Below are positions 1 to 6,512 of a DNA stretch of 13,395 bases, in pieces. How positions within the stretch are numbered: position 1 is the first letter of the stretch; the number at the start of each line of letters is the position of its first letter. The notes under the pieces are model-generated. The model was not told the origin of the DNA and did no database searches. It saw only the letters and a list, made by a program, of their open reading frames with translations. Both the position numbers and the translations under genes were made by a program. Where the stretch lies: the NCBI GenBank assembly GCA_003529325.1, contig DPVW01000102.1, forward strand, positions 1 to 13,395, in the 5' to 3' direction. The stretch is from Candidatus Latescibacterota bacterium (GTDB lineage: Bacteria > Latescibacterota > UBA2968 > UBA8231).

Positions 1-1246
1 CCAATTCGTGTGGATCGGTGGCCAGGTGGTAAAGCTCTTCCTGTCCCGCATGTGCGTCGCCAAAACCCGCATCTGCGTCGCCAAAATATTTCACATACTT
101 GAAGTCGCGCGTGTGGGCGCCATAAAACGGATGCACTCCCCAGTACGCGGCATGATGTTCGAAGAAGACGATCTCGTCATCGGGATGCTGGTCGCTTTCC
201 AAAGCAGCACACAGGTCTCCGTGTGGAAATGCGCCCCGTGCGTCGACCTCGGCGAGGGTACTCAGCGAGCCCGCCAACTGTACCGACGACAGCAGATCAT
301 CCACCACCGCCCGTCGCGCCTGCTGACCGTCTGCCAATTTCATGATGCATGGCACCCGATATAGCTCTTCGTATGGCAGCGTGCCCTTCTTGCTGATCCC
401 ATGGGCACCCATCATGTCGCCGTGATCGGCGACGAAAAGCACGATCGTATTCTCCCACAGCCCAAGCCGCTTGAACTCATCGGCGACACGACGGTAATGC
501 TCATCCATCATGGCGATCATCGAGTAGTATTGCGCCAATTCTTCCCGCGCCTGGGTCTCATCTCCTGCGCTGTGGCTGCCATCAGCGTGCTGTTTCTGCC
601 ATGTCGGCTTGGTCGCGAAGGTCTCTTCGTAATAACTGACCGGCAACTCCAGAGTGTCGGCCTCTACCGCATGCTTCGGCTCGTGAAAAAAAGGCGGGTG
701 CGGCAGATTTGTGGAGAAGGTGAAGAACAGGGGGCGTTCGCTCTCCGGCTCATACTTCTGCAGCCACTCGACAGCATCCTCTGCCGCCACGTAGTCGCGA
801 CGCAGACTCTTCGGCACGTGCGCCATGCCCCGGTCCTGCGCCTCATCATCCTCGACCCGTCGATTGTCATGATCGATGCCCTCACCGTAACCCAGACTGT
901 CGATTGACACGCCAAAATGACACTTGCCGAAATACGCGGTGTGATACCCGGCATCGCTGAATACATGACCGAGGGTCCGGTGTCTGGCCGGGTTCAGGCG
1001 GTTCTGGTGCTGGTAGAATCCATAGTTGACGACCACACCGCACTCATGTGGTGGCAGGCCCGTGATGAAGGATGCCCGCGATGGCACACACTGACCATGG
1101 GCGCTGACCATGTGCGTGAAACGCACGCCTTCTGTGGCCAACGAATCGAGAAATGGCGTGTCGGCTACCGGATCGCCAGCACAACCCAGCCGACCGGCCT
1201 GCATCTGATCGCACATCAGCACCAGCACGTTGGGGCGAGACGTCAT
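1..1246 (-). CDS. Sulfatase (arylsulfatase/choline-sulfatase-like), C-terminus cut by window edge
   Basis: Hydrolyses a sulfate ester; the substrate is unknown. 415 residues are visible, reading off the left end. The N-terminus (MTSRPNVLVLMCDQ) has the usual sulfatase first strand with metal-ligand candidate D13. The signature CVPSR at residues 53-57 is the C-type formylglycine site (CxPSR), so activation needs FGE or an anaerobic sulfatase-maturating enzyme, neither of which is in the window. A DHGD metal motif lies at about 274-277, followed by MMGAHG and a lysine-rich KKGTLPYEE segment. The visible end (EELYHLATDPHEL) matches the usual sulfatase C-terminal ELYDLxxDPxEL, so perhaps 50-100 residues are missing. 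There is no signal peptide, which suggests a cytoplasmic enzyme acting on imported substrate. The ATG overlaps the upstream stop as ATGA, and GGAGGAG lies about 11 nt upstream. Last gene of the operon in view. The family is certain from motifs; the specificity is not. Confidence 0.95.
   Translation of the reverse strand, partial: MTSRPNVLVLMCDQMQAGRLGCAGDPVADTPFLDSLATEGVRFTHMVSAHGQCVPSRASFITGLPPHECGVVVNYGFYQHQNRLNPARHRTLGHVFSDAGYHTAYFGKCHFGVSIDSLGYGEGIDHDNRRVEDDEAQDRGMAHVPKSLRRDYVAAEDAVEWLQKYEPESERPLFFTFSTNLPHPPFFHEPKHAVEADTLELPVSYYEETFATKPTWQKQHADGSHSAGDETQAREELAQYYSMIAMMDEHYRRVADEFKRLGLWENTIVLFVADHGDMMGAHGISKKGTLPYEELYRVPCIMKLADGQQARRAVVDDLLSSVQLAGSLSTLAEVDARGAFPHGDLCAALESDQHPDDEIVFFEHHAAYWGVHPFYGAHTRDFKYVKYFGDADAGFGDAHAGQEELYHLATDPHEL
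45..86. repeat. 21-bp tandem duplication inside the sulfatase gene
   Basis: Positions 45-65 and 66-86 are two adjacent 21-bp units identical at 20 of 21 positions (mismatch 52/73). The unit keeps frame and encodes FGDADAG followed by FGDAHAG, just before the conserved ELYHLATDP segment of the sulfatase. The near identity, including third codon positions, suggests a recent duplication. It adds seven residues rich in Asp, Gly and His. The repeat is seen directly; any functional effect is unknown. Confidence 0.9.
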
Positions 1247-2145
1247 TGGTCGCCGATCTCCTCCAGCCACTGACCATACAGTTGCTCAACCTCATCCCGG
1301 TGGATGAACGGTTTGTAGACGACCCGGGTGCGCAGACTGCACTGCGTGCCGACTGTCGCCTCGTCGATGATGTATTGAAAATCCCAGGCGGGATTGCGCA
1401 GACGGCGTTCCTTGTTGAGACCACCACCCGAGGGCGACATGCACAACCGTACCGGCTGCTGCTGATCGAACATCTGCGCGTAGAGCATGGAGCCGTCGCC
1501 TGGACGTCCAAACATCAGCGGCTGATCGAAGCGACGCTGGCTGAAGGAGTGTGTCAGGCTGTGCTTGTTGTATTCTTGCCGAGGGTCCCCCCAGATCGCA
1601 TCGACCCCTGCATGACACACCGTGTTGCCACTGTCGTCACCATGTCCATCCGGATTCAGACAACACCAGATGCCATCGGGATCGACAAACTGCAGTGCCG
1701 GCGAATCCGGTGCGTTGATATAACTGGCCCAGAAGAAGCCGAAGGCTTTGCCTGCTCGCGGTGGCTTTGTCAACGTCGCCTCGAAAGTCATATCGATGGC
1801 GTGCGGCTCCCGTACCGTGAAGGTCGTGCTCGACGAAACGCCGGTCAGGGGACTCGTCTCCTGCAGCAATCGCACCGACGTATCGGAGAGGCGCTCGAGT
1901 TGCATGGGATGCTGCCGGGGTTCGAAGATCTCGCCCCCCTCTTCGGTCATGAACAGTTCGTCCATGAGGTGTTCGAGATTGAGTCCGGACACACTGGGCA
2001 CGAAGCAGTTGTCGGGAGCGTGTACGCTCGTCAGCGACCACACCCCGTTGTATCCCGCCCGGTGGTGGCTGTGCTCTCCTGTGCCATCCTCATTGTCGCC
2101 CACCACGACAGTGAGTTCTTCCGTGCGCAGGGTCTCATGTGCCAT
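1243..2145 (-). CDS. Conserved-type hypothetical protein, 300 aa, probably beta-rich
   Basis: I cannot assign a function. The protein has no signal peptide or membrane segment. It has alternating hydrophobic strands and many aromatic and polar residues (GYNGVWSL near the N-terminus, SSTTFTV, FGFFWASYINAPDS at about 140-155, IWCCLNPDG), which suggests a beta-sandwich fold. The style recalls uncharacterised proteins near sulfatases and glycosidases in Planctomycetota-like bacteria; that is memory, not a search. Conserved-looking polar clusters (GEHSHHRAGYNG, NLEHLMDEL, NPDGHGDD) could be ligand- or metal-binding. The ATG at 2145 has GAGAGG about 11 nt upstream and lies 15 nt after the preceding stop. 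Its own stop overlaps the sulfatase ATG, implying translational coupling. Operon position suggests a role in the same glycan or sulfate-ester pathway, as a lyase, mutarotase-like or binding protein; this is only inference. Confidence 0.85.
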   Translation of the reverse strand: MAHETLRTEELTVVVGDNEDGTGEHSHHRAGYNGVWSLTSVHAPDNCFVPSVSGLNLEHLMDELFMTEEGGEIFEPRQHPMQLERLSDTSVRLLQETSPLTGVSSSTTFTVREPHAIDMTFEATLTKPPRAGKAFGFFWASYINAPDSPALQFVDPDGIWCCLNPDGHGDDSGNTVCHAGVDAIWGDPRQEYNKHSLTHSFSQRRFDQPLMFGRPGDGSMLYAQMFDQQQPVRLCMSPSGGGLNKERRLRNPAWDFQYIIDEATVGTQCSLRTRVVYKPFIHRDEVEQLYGQWLEEIGDQ

Positions 2146-2160
2146 GGATAGAAAGACCTC

Positions 2161-2367
2161 TCATCGTTCCAGGATCTCCCAGACGTTGTCGAGATAGAAT
2201 TTATAGTTGGCCAGTGGTGTGCCATTCGGAATGCCCTCTGCATGTGCACGGGCTGCCTCGACCCAGTCCATTGGCAGATCTTCGCGGTCCACAGTTGGAC
2301 GGCGATCGATGGCCAGGTCCGCGTGGGTCGCCCACTGCAGTCTGCGTGGTGTCGTGCCCGTCGTCAT
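2161..2367 (-). CDS. Small hypothetical protein, 68 aa
   Basis: Not recognised. It is a soluble, acidic-to-neutral protein with no signal or membrane segment. The first third is polar (TTGTTPRRLQWATHADLA). The C-terminal half (LPMDWVEAARAHAEGIPNG, then TPLANYKFYLDNVWEILER) looks helical and carries an NGTPLANYKFYLDN stretch with many aromatic residues. The start is the ATG at 2367, not the longer frame-open start at 2442, because that ATG overlaps the GH125 stop (ATGA) and has a clear GGGGAGG Shine-Dalgarno sequence about 8 nt upstream. The coupled position between GH125 and the 300-aa protein, on the same strand, supports a real gene. It could be a small accessory or adaptor subunit of the neighbouring enzymes, or a domain split from one of them; nothing in the sequence settles this. 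Confidence 0.75.
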   Translation of the reverse strand: MTTGTTPRRLQWATHADLAIDRRPTVDREDLPMDWVEAARAHAEGIPNGTPLANYKFYLDNVWEILER

Positions 2368-3665
2368 CTCGTCATCCTCCCCGTCGTATGTAGCCAGTGC
2401 AGGACGAATTCGGCAAAGAGCGAATTCGACCAGGCAAACCATTCGCGTGTGAAGGTCGATGGATCATCCGGGTGGAAACCTTCATGCATGTATCCCGTGC
2501 CACCATCGGTGGCTTCCAGCGTGTCCATGAGGCCATCCATCTCCTCCACACTCGTCGATGTCAGTCCCTGCATGGACAGGCTGATATGCCAGACATACCC
2601 ATCTGGCGTATGCGGACTGCCGATACCACTCGCCTGCGTGCCCGTGTAGTAGTAGGGGTTGCGCTTGCTCAGGATCAGACGCCGAGTGTTCTGGTAGATC
2701 TCATCCTCGACTGCGCACGCACCGAGATAAGGCAAAGACAGCAGGGAGGGCACATTGGCATCATCCATGAAGTGGGCGTTGCCGAATCCATCCACTTCGT
2801 AAGCATATACGGGCCCACCTATGATTTCGTCATCGATCACGCCGTGTTGCCGCACGCCCGCATCGATCGCCGTCGCCAGACTCTCCGCTTCGCGCCTCAG
2901 CACTCCGTCATTCCAGACAGTGTCCGAGATCTCAGCCAGTTGCCGCAAGGCGACGATGGCGAACAGATTGGCAGGCACCAGGTATCCATACCGACAGGCG
3001 TCGTCACTCGGCCGAAAGCCCGACCACGTCATGCCCGTGGGCACCACCGGTGCACCCAGCCCGTCGTGGGTCAGTGTGTCACTTGGCCGACAGTCCATTC
3101 GCTGAAAACGGTATGGAGATCGTTGCACGTGGTCCTGCTCCACCCGCCACAGATCGACAATGACCCCAGCTGCCCGGCGGAAGTCGTCGTCAAAAACCGA
3201 CACGTCTCCCGTCGTCTTCCAATAACGATGGGCCAGCCAGAATGGATAACAGAGGGAGTCGATCTCGTATTTCCGCTCCCAGACCCAGTCATTCTGTTCC
3301 GTCTCATCCGGCGCCCAGCAGGCACCATCCGCCTGCCGATTGAAGGCATTGGCATACGGGTCGATGAGGATGTAGCCGATCTGTTTGCGGATGACACCGG
3401 AGATGATACGCCGCACGTCGCCGTCCTGGGCTGCGAGTGGCACATACGGCGACACCTGGGCACTGGAGTCACGCAGCCACATGGCTGGAATATCTCCCGT
3501 AAACACATACGAACTGCCGTCGTCGTGCAGTTCCGTCGTCGTCTCGAGGGTATTCGGGAAGCAGTTGCGGAACAGCGTGGCCAGGCGTGGCCGATCGGCG
3601 AGTGCCTCATCGACAAGGGCCATCATTTCCGTGACGGCTTCGGGGCATTTCACCATACCCCCCAT
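2364..3665 (-). CDS. Glycoside hydrolase family 125 (exo-alpha-1,6-mannosidase family)
   Basis: Family GH125 (formerly DUF1237) contains metal-independent inverting exo-alpha-1,6-mannosidases acting on N-glycan- or mannan-type substrates. The 433-residue protein covers the whole family length. Hallmarks in order: TGDIPAMWLRDSSAQV at about 56-71, the substrate-site region DPYANAFNRQ, WVWERKYEIDSLCYP, TWSGFRPSDDACRYGY at about 213-228 with the expected catalytic acid Asp near 221, and GYMHEGFHPDDP with the expected base Glu near 395, then FTREWFAWSNSLFAE. Catalytic roles are taken from the characterised clostridial and streptococcal enzymes. There is no signal peptide, so it is probably cytoplasmic. 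The ATG at 3665 overlaps the aldo/keto reductase stop (TGATG). A TTG three bases upstream and a Met at 3656 are less likely starts. Its own stop overlaps the next ATG. Beside a sulfatase it suggests use of a mannosidic, perhaps sulfated, glycan. Confidence 0.95.
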   Translation of the reverse strand: MGGMVKCPEAVTEMMALVDEALADRPRLATLFRNCFPNTLETTTELHDDGSSYVFTGDIPAMWLRDSSAQVSPYVPLAAQDGDVRRIISGVIRKQIGYILIDPYANAFNRQADGACWAPDETEQNDWVWERKYEIDSLCYPFWLAHRYWKTTGDVSVFDDDFRRAAGVIVDLWRVEQDHVQRSPYRFQRMDCRPSDTLTHDGLGAPVVPTGMTWSGFRPSDDACRYGYLVPANLFAIVALRQLAEISDTVWNDGVLRREAESLATAIDAGVRQHGVIDDEIIGGPVYAYEVDGFGNAHFMDDANVPSLLSLPYLGACAVEDEIYQNTRRLILSKRNPYYYTGTQASGIGSPHTPDGYVWHISLSMQGLTSTSVEEMDGLMDTLEATDGGTGYMHEGFHPDDPSTFTREWFAWSNSLFAEFVLHWLHTTGRMTR

Positions 3666-4582
3666 CAAACCCGCAGTCGCTCCAACTCGGCTTCCGAGAG
3701 TTCGTCATCGCCGGCTGCGGCATTCATTGCCGCCTGTTCGACAGACTTGGCGCCGGGGATCGCGACTGCCAGCGTCGGGTGGGAGATCACATACTGCAGA
3801 GATGTACGCACCATGTCGGCTGGTTCGATCAGCTCCCGCAGCTTGTCCACAGTGTCCATCCGCCGCTCGAAGGTGGCGCGATCACTGCCCCCTTCGTTAT
3901 ACGAGCTGCGCACATCGTCGTCGAACGTGCTCTGTCGTGTGTAGCCTCCCGACAGCAGGCCCTTTGCCAGGGGTCCACGCACCATGACGGCGATCTTCTG
4001 GGTCTCACAGTAGGGCAGGAACTCCGCCTCGGGCGCCCGTGCCACCAAAGAGTAGTCGACCTGCACGACCTTGCAGCCACCCTCCTTGTTGAAGCGCTTG
4101 AGCACATCCAGGCTGTTGGTTGAAATACCGTAGCTGCGCAAGCGGCCCTCCTTCTGCAACGCCTGGAATCCTGCCAGATAGACATCGGGATCTTCCAGAT
4201 CACCCTCGTGGCATAACAACACATCGTGATAGTCGGTACGCAGACGATGGAGTGAGGCGTGGGCACACAAGCGGATCATGTCTACCGTCGTTTTCGGTAC
4301 AACCTGACCGGTCCGTTTGCCCCAGTTGCCAACCTTGCTCACGACGTAGACATCCTGCCTGATCCCAGCCAGTGCTGTACCGAGGCGCTCCTCGGACAGA
4401 CCATTGGGCAGGCCATACGACTCCGCCGTATCGAACAGATTCATGCCACTGTCAAAAGCGGATCTTACCGTCGCCCATGATGTGGCGTCGTCGATCGCCC
4501 CCCACTGGTTGCCGATATTCCAGGTTCCCATCCCCACGGCGGAAATCTTCCAACCCGTCCGTCCAAAATCGCGGTAGAGCAT
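3665..4582 (-). CDS. Aldo/keto reductase
   Basis: NAD(P)H-dependent oxidoreductase with a TIM-barrel fold; it interconverts carbonyl and hydroxyl groups of a sugar or other small molecule. The 305-residue length and motifs are typical. The N-terminus is YRDFGRTGWKISAVGMGTWN. The catalytic tetrad is D51 and Y56 (NLFDTAESYG), K83 (VVSKVGNW) and H125 (LLCHEGD). The cofactor phosphate-binding region is AIPGAKSVEQAAMNA near the C-terminus. It is the first gene of the five-gene minus-strand operon, starting 28 bp from the divergent MFS gene. The ATG at 4582 is preceded by AGGGG about 11 nt upstream, a moderate ribosome site. It overlaps the GH125 start. Context suggests oxidation or reduction of a sugar released by the glycosidase. 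The family is certain; the substrate cannot be read from the sequence. Confidence 0.94.
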   Translation of the reverse strand: MLYRDFGRTGWKISAVGMGTWNIGNQWGAIDDATSWATVRSAFDSGMNLFDTAESYGLPNGLSEERLGTALAGIRQDVYVVSKVGNWGKRTGQVVPKTTVDMIRLCAHASLHRLRTDYHDVLLCHEGDLEDPDVYLAGFQALQKEGRLRSYGISTNSLDVLKRFNKEGGCKVVQVDYSLVARAPEAEFLPYCETQKIAVMVRGPLAKGLLSGGYTRQSTFDDDVRSSYNEGGSDRATFERRMDTVDKLRELIEPADMVRTSLQYVISHPTLAVAIPGAKSVEQAAMNAAAGDDELSEAELERLRV

Positions 4583-4610
4583 TTTTCATTGACCCCTATA
4601 TTCGATCTGC
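4583..4610. promoter_or_regulatory. 28-bp divergent intergenic region between the AKR operon and the MFS gene
   Basis: This short gap must contain or border the start signals for both transcription units. On the plus strand TATATT (4597-4602) ends 8 nt before the MFS ATG, as expected of a -10 box for a leaderless transcript; no Shine-Dalgarno sequence precedes that ATG. On the minus strand AGGGG serves as a ribosome site for the reductase. The minus-strand promoter would have to lie inside the MFS 5' coding end. This is a pattern-based call without transcript data. Confidence 0.4.
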
Positions 4611-5957
4611 ATGGAATTGGAACCAGAGTCGCCGTTCAGGCTTCGCCGGCTGTCCTTTGATCGGCCGGAGTGGCCCTTCGACCCGCGACGCGTGCCATTC
4701 TTCTACGGATGGGTCATCGTTGTCGCCGCGACGCTGGGCGTGTTGTGCAGCGCCCCCGGACAGACGATCGGCGTGGCTGTGTTCACCGACGACCTCATGG
4801 TGGCCACGGGGCTGTCACGGGTCCAGATCAGTCTGACCTATCTCGTCGGCACGCTTGGGGGCGCCCTCTTTCTGCCGCGCGCTGGCACAATATATGACCG
4901 CCTCGGGGCACGCACCATGACAGTGGTGACGGGTGTCCTCTTTGGTAGTACCCTGCTGCTGCTCAGCCAACTCGATCGTGCCATCATGGCCTTGCGGTTT
5001 GTGCTGCGTGCCGATTTTCTCGCCATCCCCATCTCCTTCGTCGTCATGGGTGCCAGTTTCTTCGCCCTCCGGTTCCTTGGCCAGGGTGTGCTCACCATCG
5101 CCGCCCGCAACATGACGATGAAGTGGTTCGAGACCCGGCGTGGGCTTGCCAATGGTGTCATGGGGCTCATGAGCAGCTTCGGATTTTCCGGGGCCCCCGT
5201 GTTGTTCGACCTGCTCATCGACGAGTGGGGCTGGAAAGCGACCTGGCAGATTCTCGGATTTTCGATCCTTGTCGGCCTCCCTGCCATTGCGGCGATCTTC
5301 TACCGCGACGACCCGGAGGAGAGTGGCATGCAGGCTGACGGTCGCGCCGCCCCTTCCGCACCCAACGTGCGGGCCACCGGTCGCGACCACACCCTGGCCC
5401 AGGCGCGTGGCACCCGCGCCTTCTGGCTGATCCTGTTGCCGATGATGGTCTCCAGCCTCTATGGCACGGCCCTGCCCTTTCACGTGGTCTCCATCTTCGC
5501 CGAAGCGGGCCTCGAACGGGACGCCGCCATCAGTGTTTTTCTACCCGCCGCCGTGGTTGCCGTCCTGTGCAACTTTGTCGGTGGCTGGCTGTCGGATCGT
5601 ACCACCCTGCGTTGGCATCTGGCCCTGTTTGAGGTAGGCATCATTCTGTCCAACATCGGCGTCCTCAACCTGCACCTGCCCTGGGGACGTTACTGCGTTA
5701 TCGTCGGCAGCGGCCTCATGGGTGGCATGATGCGTCTGCTGTCCACCGTCACCTGGCCGCGGTACTTTGGACGCAGGCACCTGGGCGCTGTCAGTAGCTT
5801 CGCCATGGCCTGGGCCATTGCCGGCAGTGCTGTCGGTCCCAGCGTCTTCGGTTTCTCCCTGCAGTTCTTCGGCAGTTACCACCCCGCCTGTTGGGCCTCC
5901 ATTGCCCTTTGTGCTGTCTTCCTCCTGCTTTCCCCATGGGCGGGCGAACCTGATTAG
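4611..5957 (+). CDS. MFS transporter, oxalate/formate-antiporter (OFA/MCT)-like
   Basis: Major facilitator permease of 448 residues in the inner membrane. A 29-residue charged cytoplasmic N-terminus is followed by FFYGWVIVVAATLGVLCSAP (TM1) and about 11 further hydrophobic segments in the usual 6+6 arrangement, with a polar central loop at about 232-266 (RDDPEESGM and on). The loop 2-3 motif A appears as GTIYDRLGART (92-102) and its second-half counterpart as GGWLSDRTTLR. The FYGWVIV start, the SRVQISLTYLVGT segment and the MKWFETRRGLANGVM segment resemble the OFA/monocarboxylate-porter group, so an organic anion is the best guess; a sugar or amphipathic substrate is possible. There is no Shine-Dalgarno sequence before the ATG. 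It is divergent from the AKR operon and may supply it. The HD-domain gene begins 9 nt downstream. Confidence 0.92.
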   Translation: MELEPESPFRLRRLSFDRPEWPFDPRRVPFFYGWVIVVAATLGVLCSAPGQTIGVAVFTDDLMVATGLSRVQISLTYLVGTLGGALFLPRAGTIYDRLGARTMTVVTGVLFGSTLLLLSQLDRAIMALRFVLRADFLAIPISFVVMGASFFALRFLGQGVLTIAARNMTMKWFETRRGLANGVMGLMSSFGFSGAPVLFDLLIDEWGWKATWQILGFSILVGLPAIAAIFYRDDPEESGMQADGRAAPSAPNVRATGRDHTLAQARGTRAFWLILLPMMVSSLYGTALPFHVVSIFAEAGLERDAAISVFLPAAVVAVLCNFVGGWLSDRTTLRWHLALFEVGIILSNIGVLNLHLPWGRYCVIVGSGLMGGMMRLLSTVTWPRYFGRRHLGAVSSFAMAWAIAGSAVGPSVFGFSLQFFGSYHPACWASIALCAVFLLLSPWAGEPD

Positions 5958-5966
5958 GTTATCTGC
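5955..5966 (+). promoter_or_regulatory. Possible -10 box for the HD-domain gene, overlapping the MFS stop codon
   Basis: TAGGTT (5955-5960) fits TANNNT and ends 6 nt before the ATG at 5967. Its first three bases are the MFS stop codon. No Shine-Dalgarno sequence precedes this ATG. The same geometry is seen before the Sir2 and PH-domain genes. It could be chance, with the HD gene simply translated from the MFS mRNA. Confidence 0.25.
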
Positions 5967-6512
5967 ATGAGCGACATCATCGACCGCATCTTCGACATCT
6001 GGCAGCGCCAGTCCCATCTCGACTATGGCGAGTCCGTCACGACAGTGGAGCACATGCTCCAGTGTGCGGTTTTTGCCGAGCGTGACGACGCCGACGAGTT
6101 GCTGATTGCCACCACCGTGCTGCACGACATCGGTCACCTGTTGCATGGCCTGCCCGAAAACATCGCCGACGAAGGCATCGACGGTTTGCACGAGGAGGTT
6201 GGCGCCCGCTGGTTGGCCCAGTATTTCCTGCCAGCCATTTCCGAACCAACCCGCCTGCATGTACCCGCCAAGCGGTATCTGTGCGCCGTGGAGCCCACCT
6301 ACTTCGAGAACCTGTCGCCGTCGTCGGTGCAGAGCCTCGAGCTTCAGGGCGGCCCATTTCCCCCTGACGAGGTCACCGCCTTCGAACAACTCGACCACTG
6401 GCAGGACGCGATACGCCTGCGTCGTTACGACGACATGGGAAAGATCCCCGGCATGGCGACACCGGACCTCGAGCACTACCGACCGCACCTTATCGCAGGT
6501 CTTTGCCAGTGA
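5967..6512 (+). CDS. HD-domain protein of the PhnZ / phosphonate-associated HDIG family (TIGR03276-like)
   Basis: 181 residues that closely follow the PhnZ family, mixed-valence di-iron oxygenases that cleave the C-P bond of 2-amino-1-hydroxyethylphosphonate. Expected metal ligands are all present: H29 (VEHMLQCA), H53-D54 (LLHDIGH-type, here VLHDIGH), H75 (GLHEE), H98 (RLHVPAKRYL) and an Asp at 155 or 156 (RRYDDMGK). K102 follows H98 as in PhnZ. A Tyr-Glu pair near 20-22 matches the mobile substrate-gating pair of PhnZ, with one residue fewer between them. Other family marks are LELQGGPF and an EHYRPHL ending. Roles come from PhnZ literature as I recall it. No PhnY-type hydroxylase or other phosphonate gene is visible, so the substrate may be different. 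It lies 9 nt after the MFS gene and overlaps mnmA (GTGA). A phosphohydrolase is a weaker alternative. Confidence 0.85.
   Translation: MSDIIDRIFDIWQRQSHLDYGESVTTVEHMLQCAVFAERDDADELLIATTVLHDIGHLLHGLPENIADEGIDGLHEEVGARWLAQYFLPAISEPTRLHVPAKRYLCAVEPTYFENLSPSSVQSLELQGGPFPPDEVTAFEQLDHWQDAIRLRRYDDMGKIPGMATPDLEHYRPHLIAGLCQ

Noticed and set aside
1153..2151. 332-residue plus-strand open frame
   Set aside because: Antisense to the 300-aa gene and the sulfatase start; no motif, and Arg/His-rich as expected of a shadow frame.
2400..2432. Two CGAATTCG palindromes as a possible binding-site pair
   Set aside because: They lie inside GH125 coding sequence and encode conserved-looking residues (NSLFAEFV); most likely chance.
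2368..2442. Longer version of the 68-aa protein (93 aa)
   Set aside because: The added residues overlap the GH125 3' end in another frame, while the ATG at 2367 has a good ribosome site and the ATGA overlap.
2397..3944. 515-residue open frame on the plus strand
   Set aside because: It is antisense to GH125 and the reductase, crosses their junction, and shows no recognisable motif. High GC makes such mirror frames common.
5541..6488. 315-residue minus-strand open frame
   Set aside because: Antisense to the MFS and HD-domain genes, both of which have clear family motifs on the other strand.
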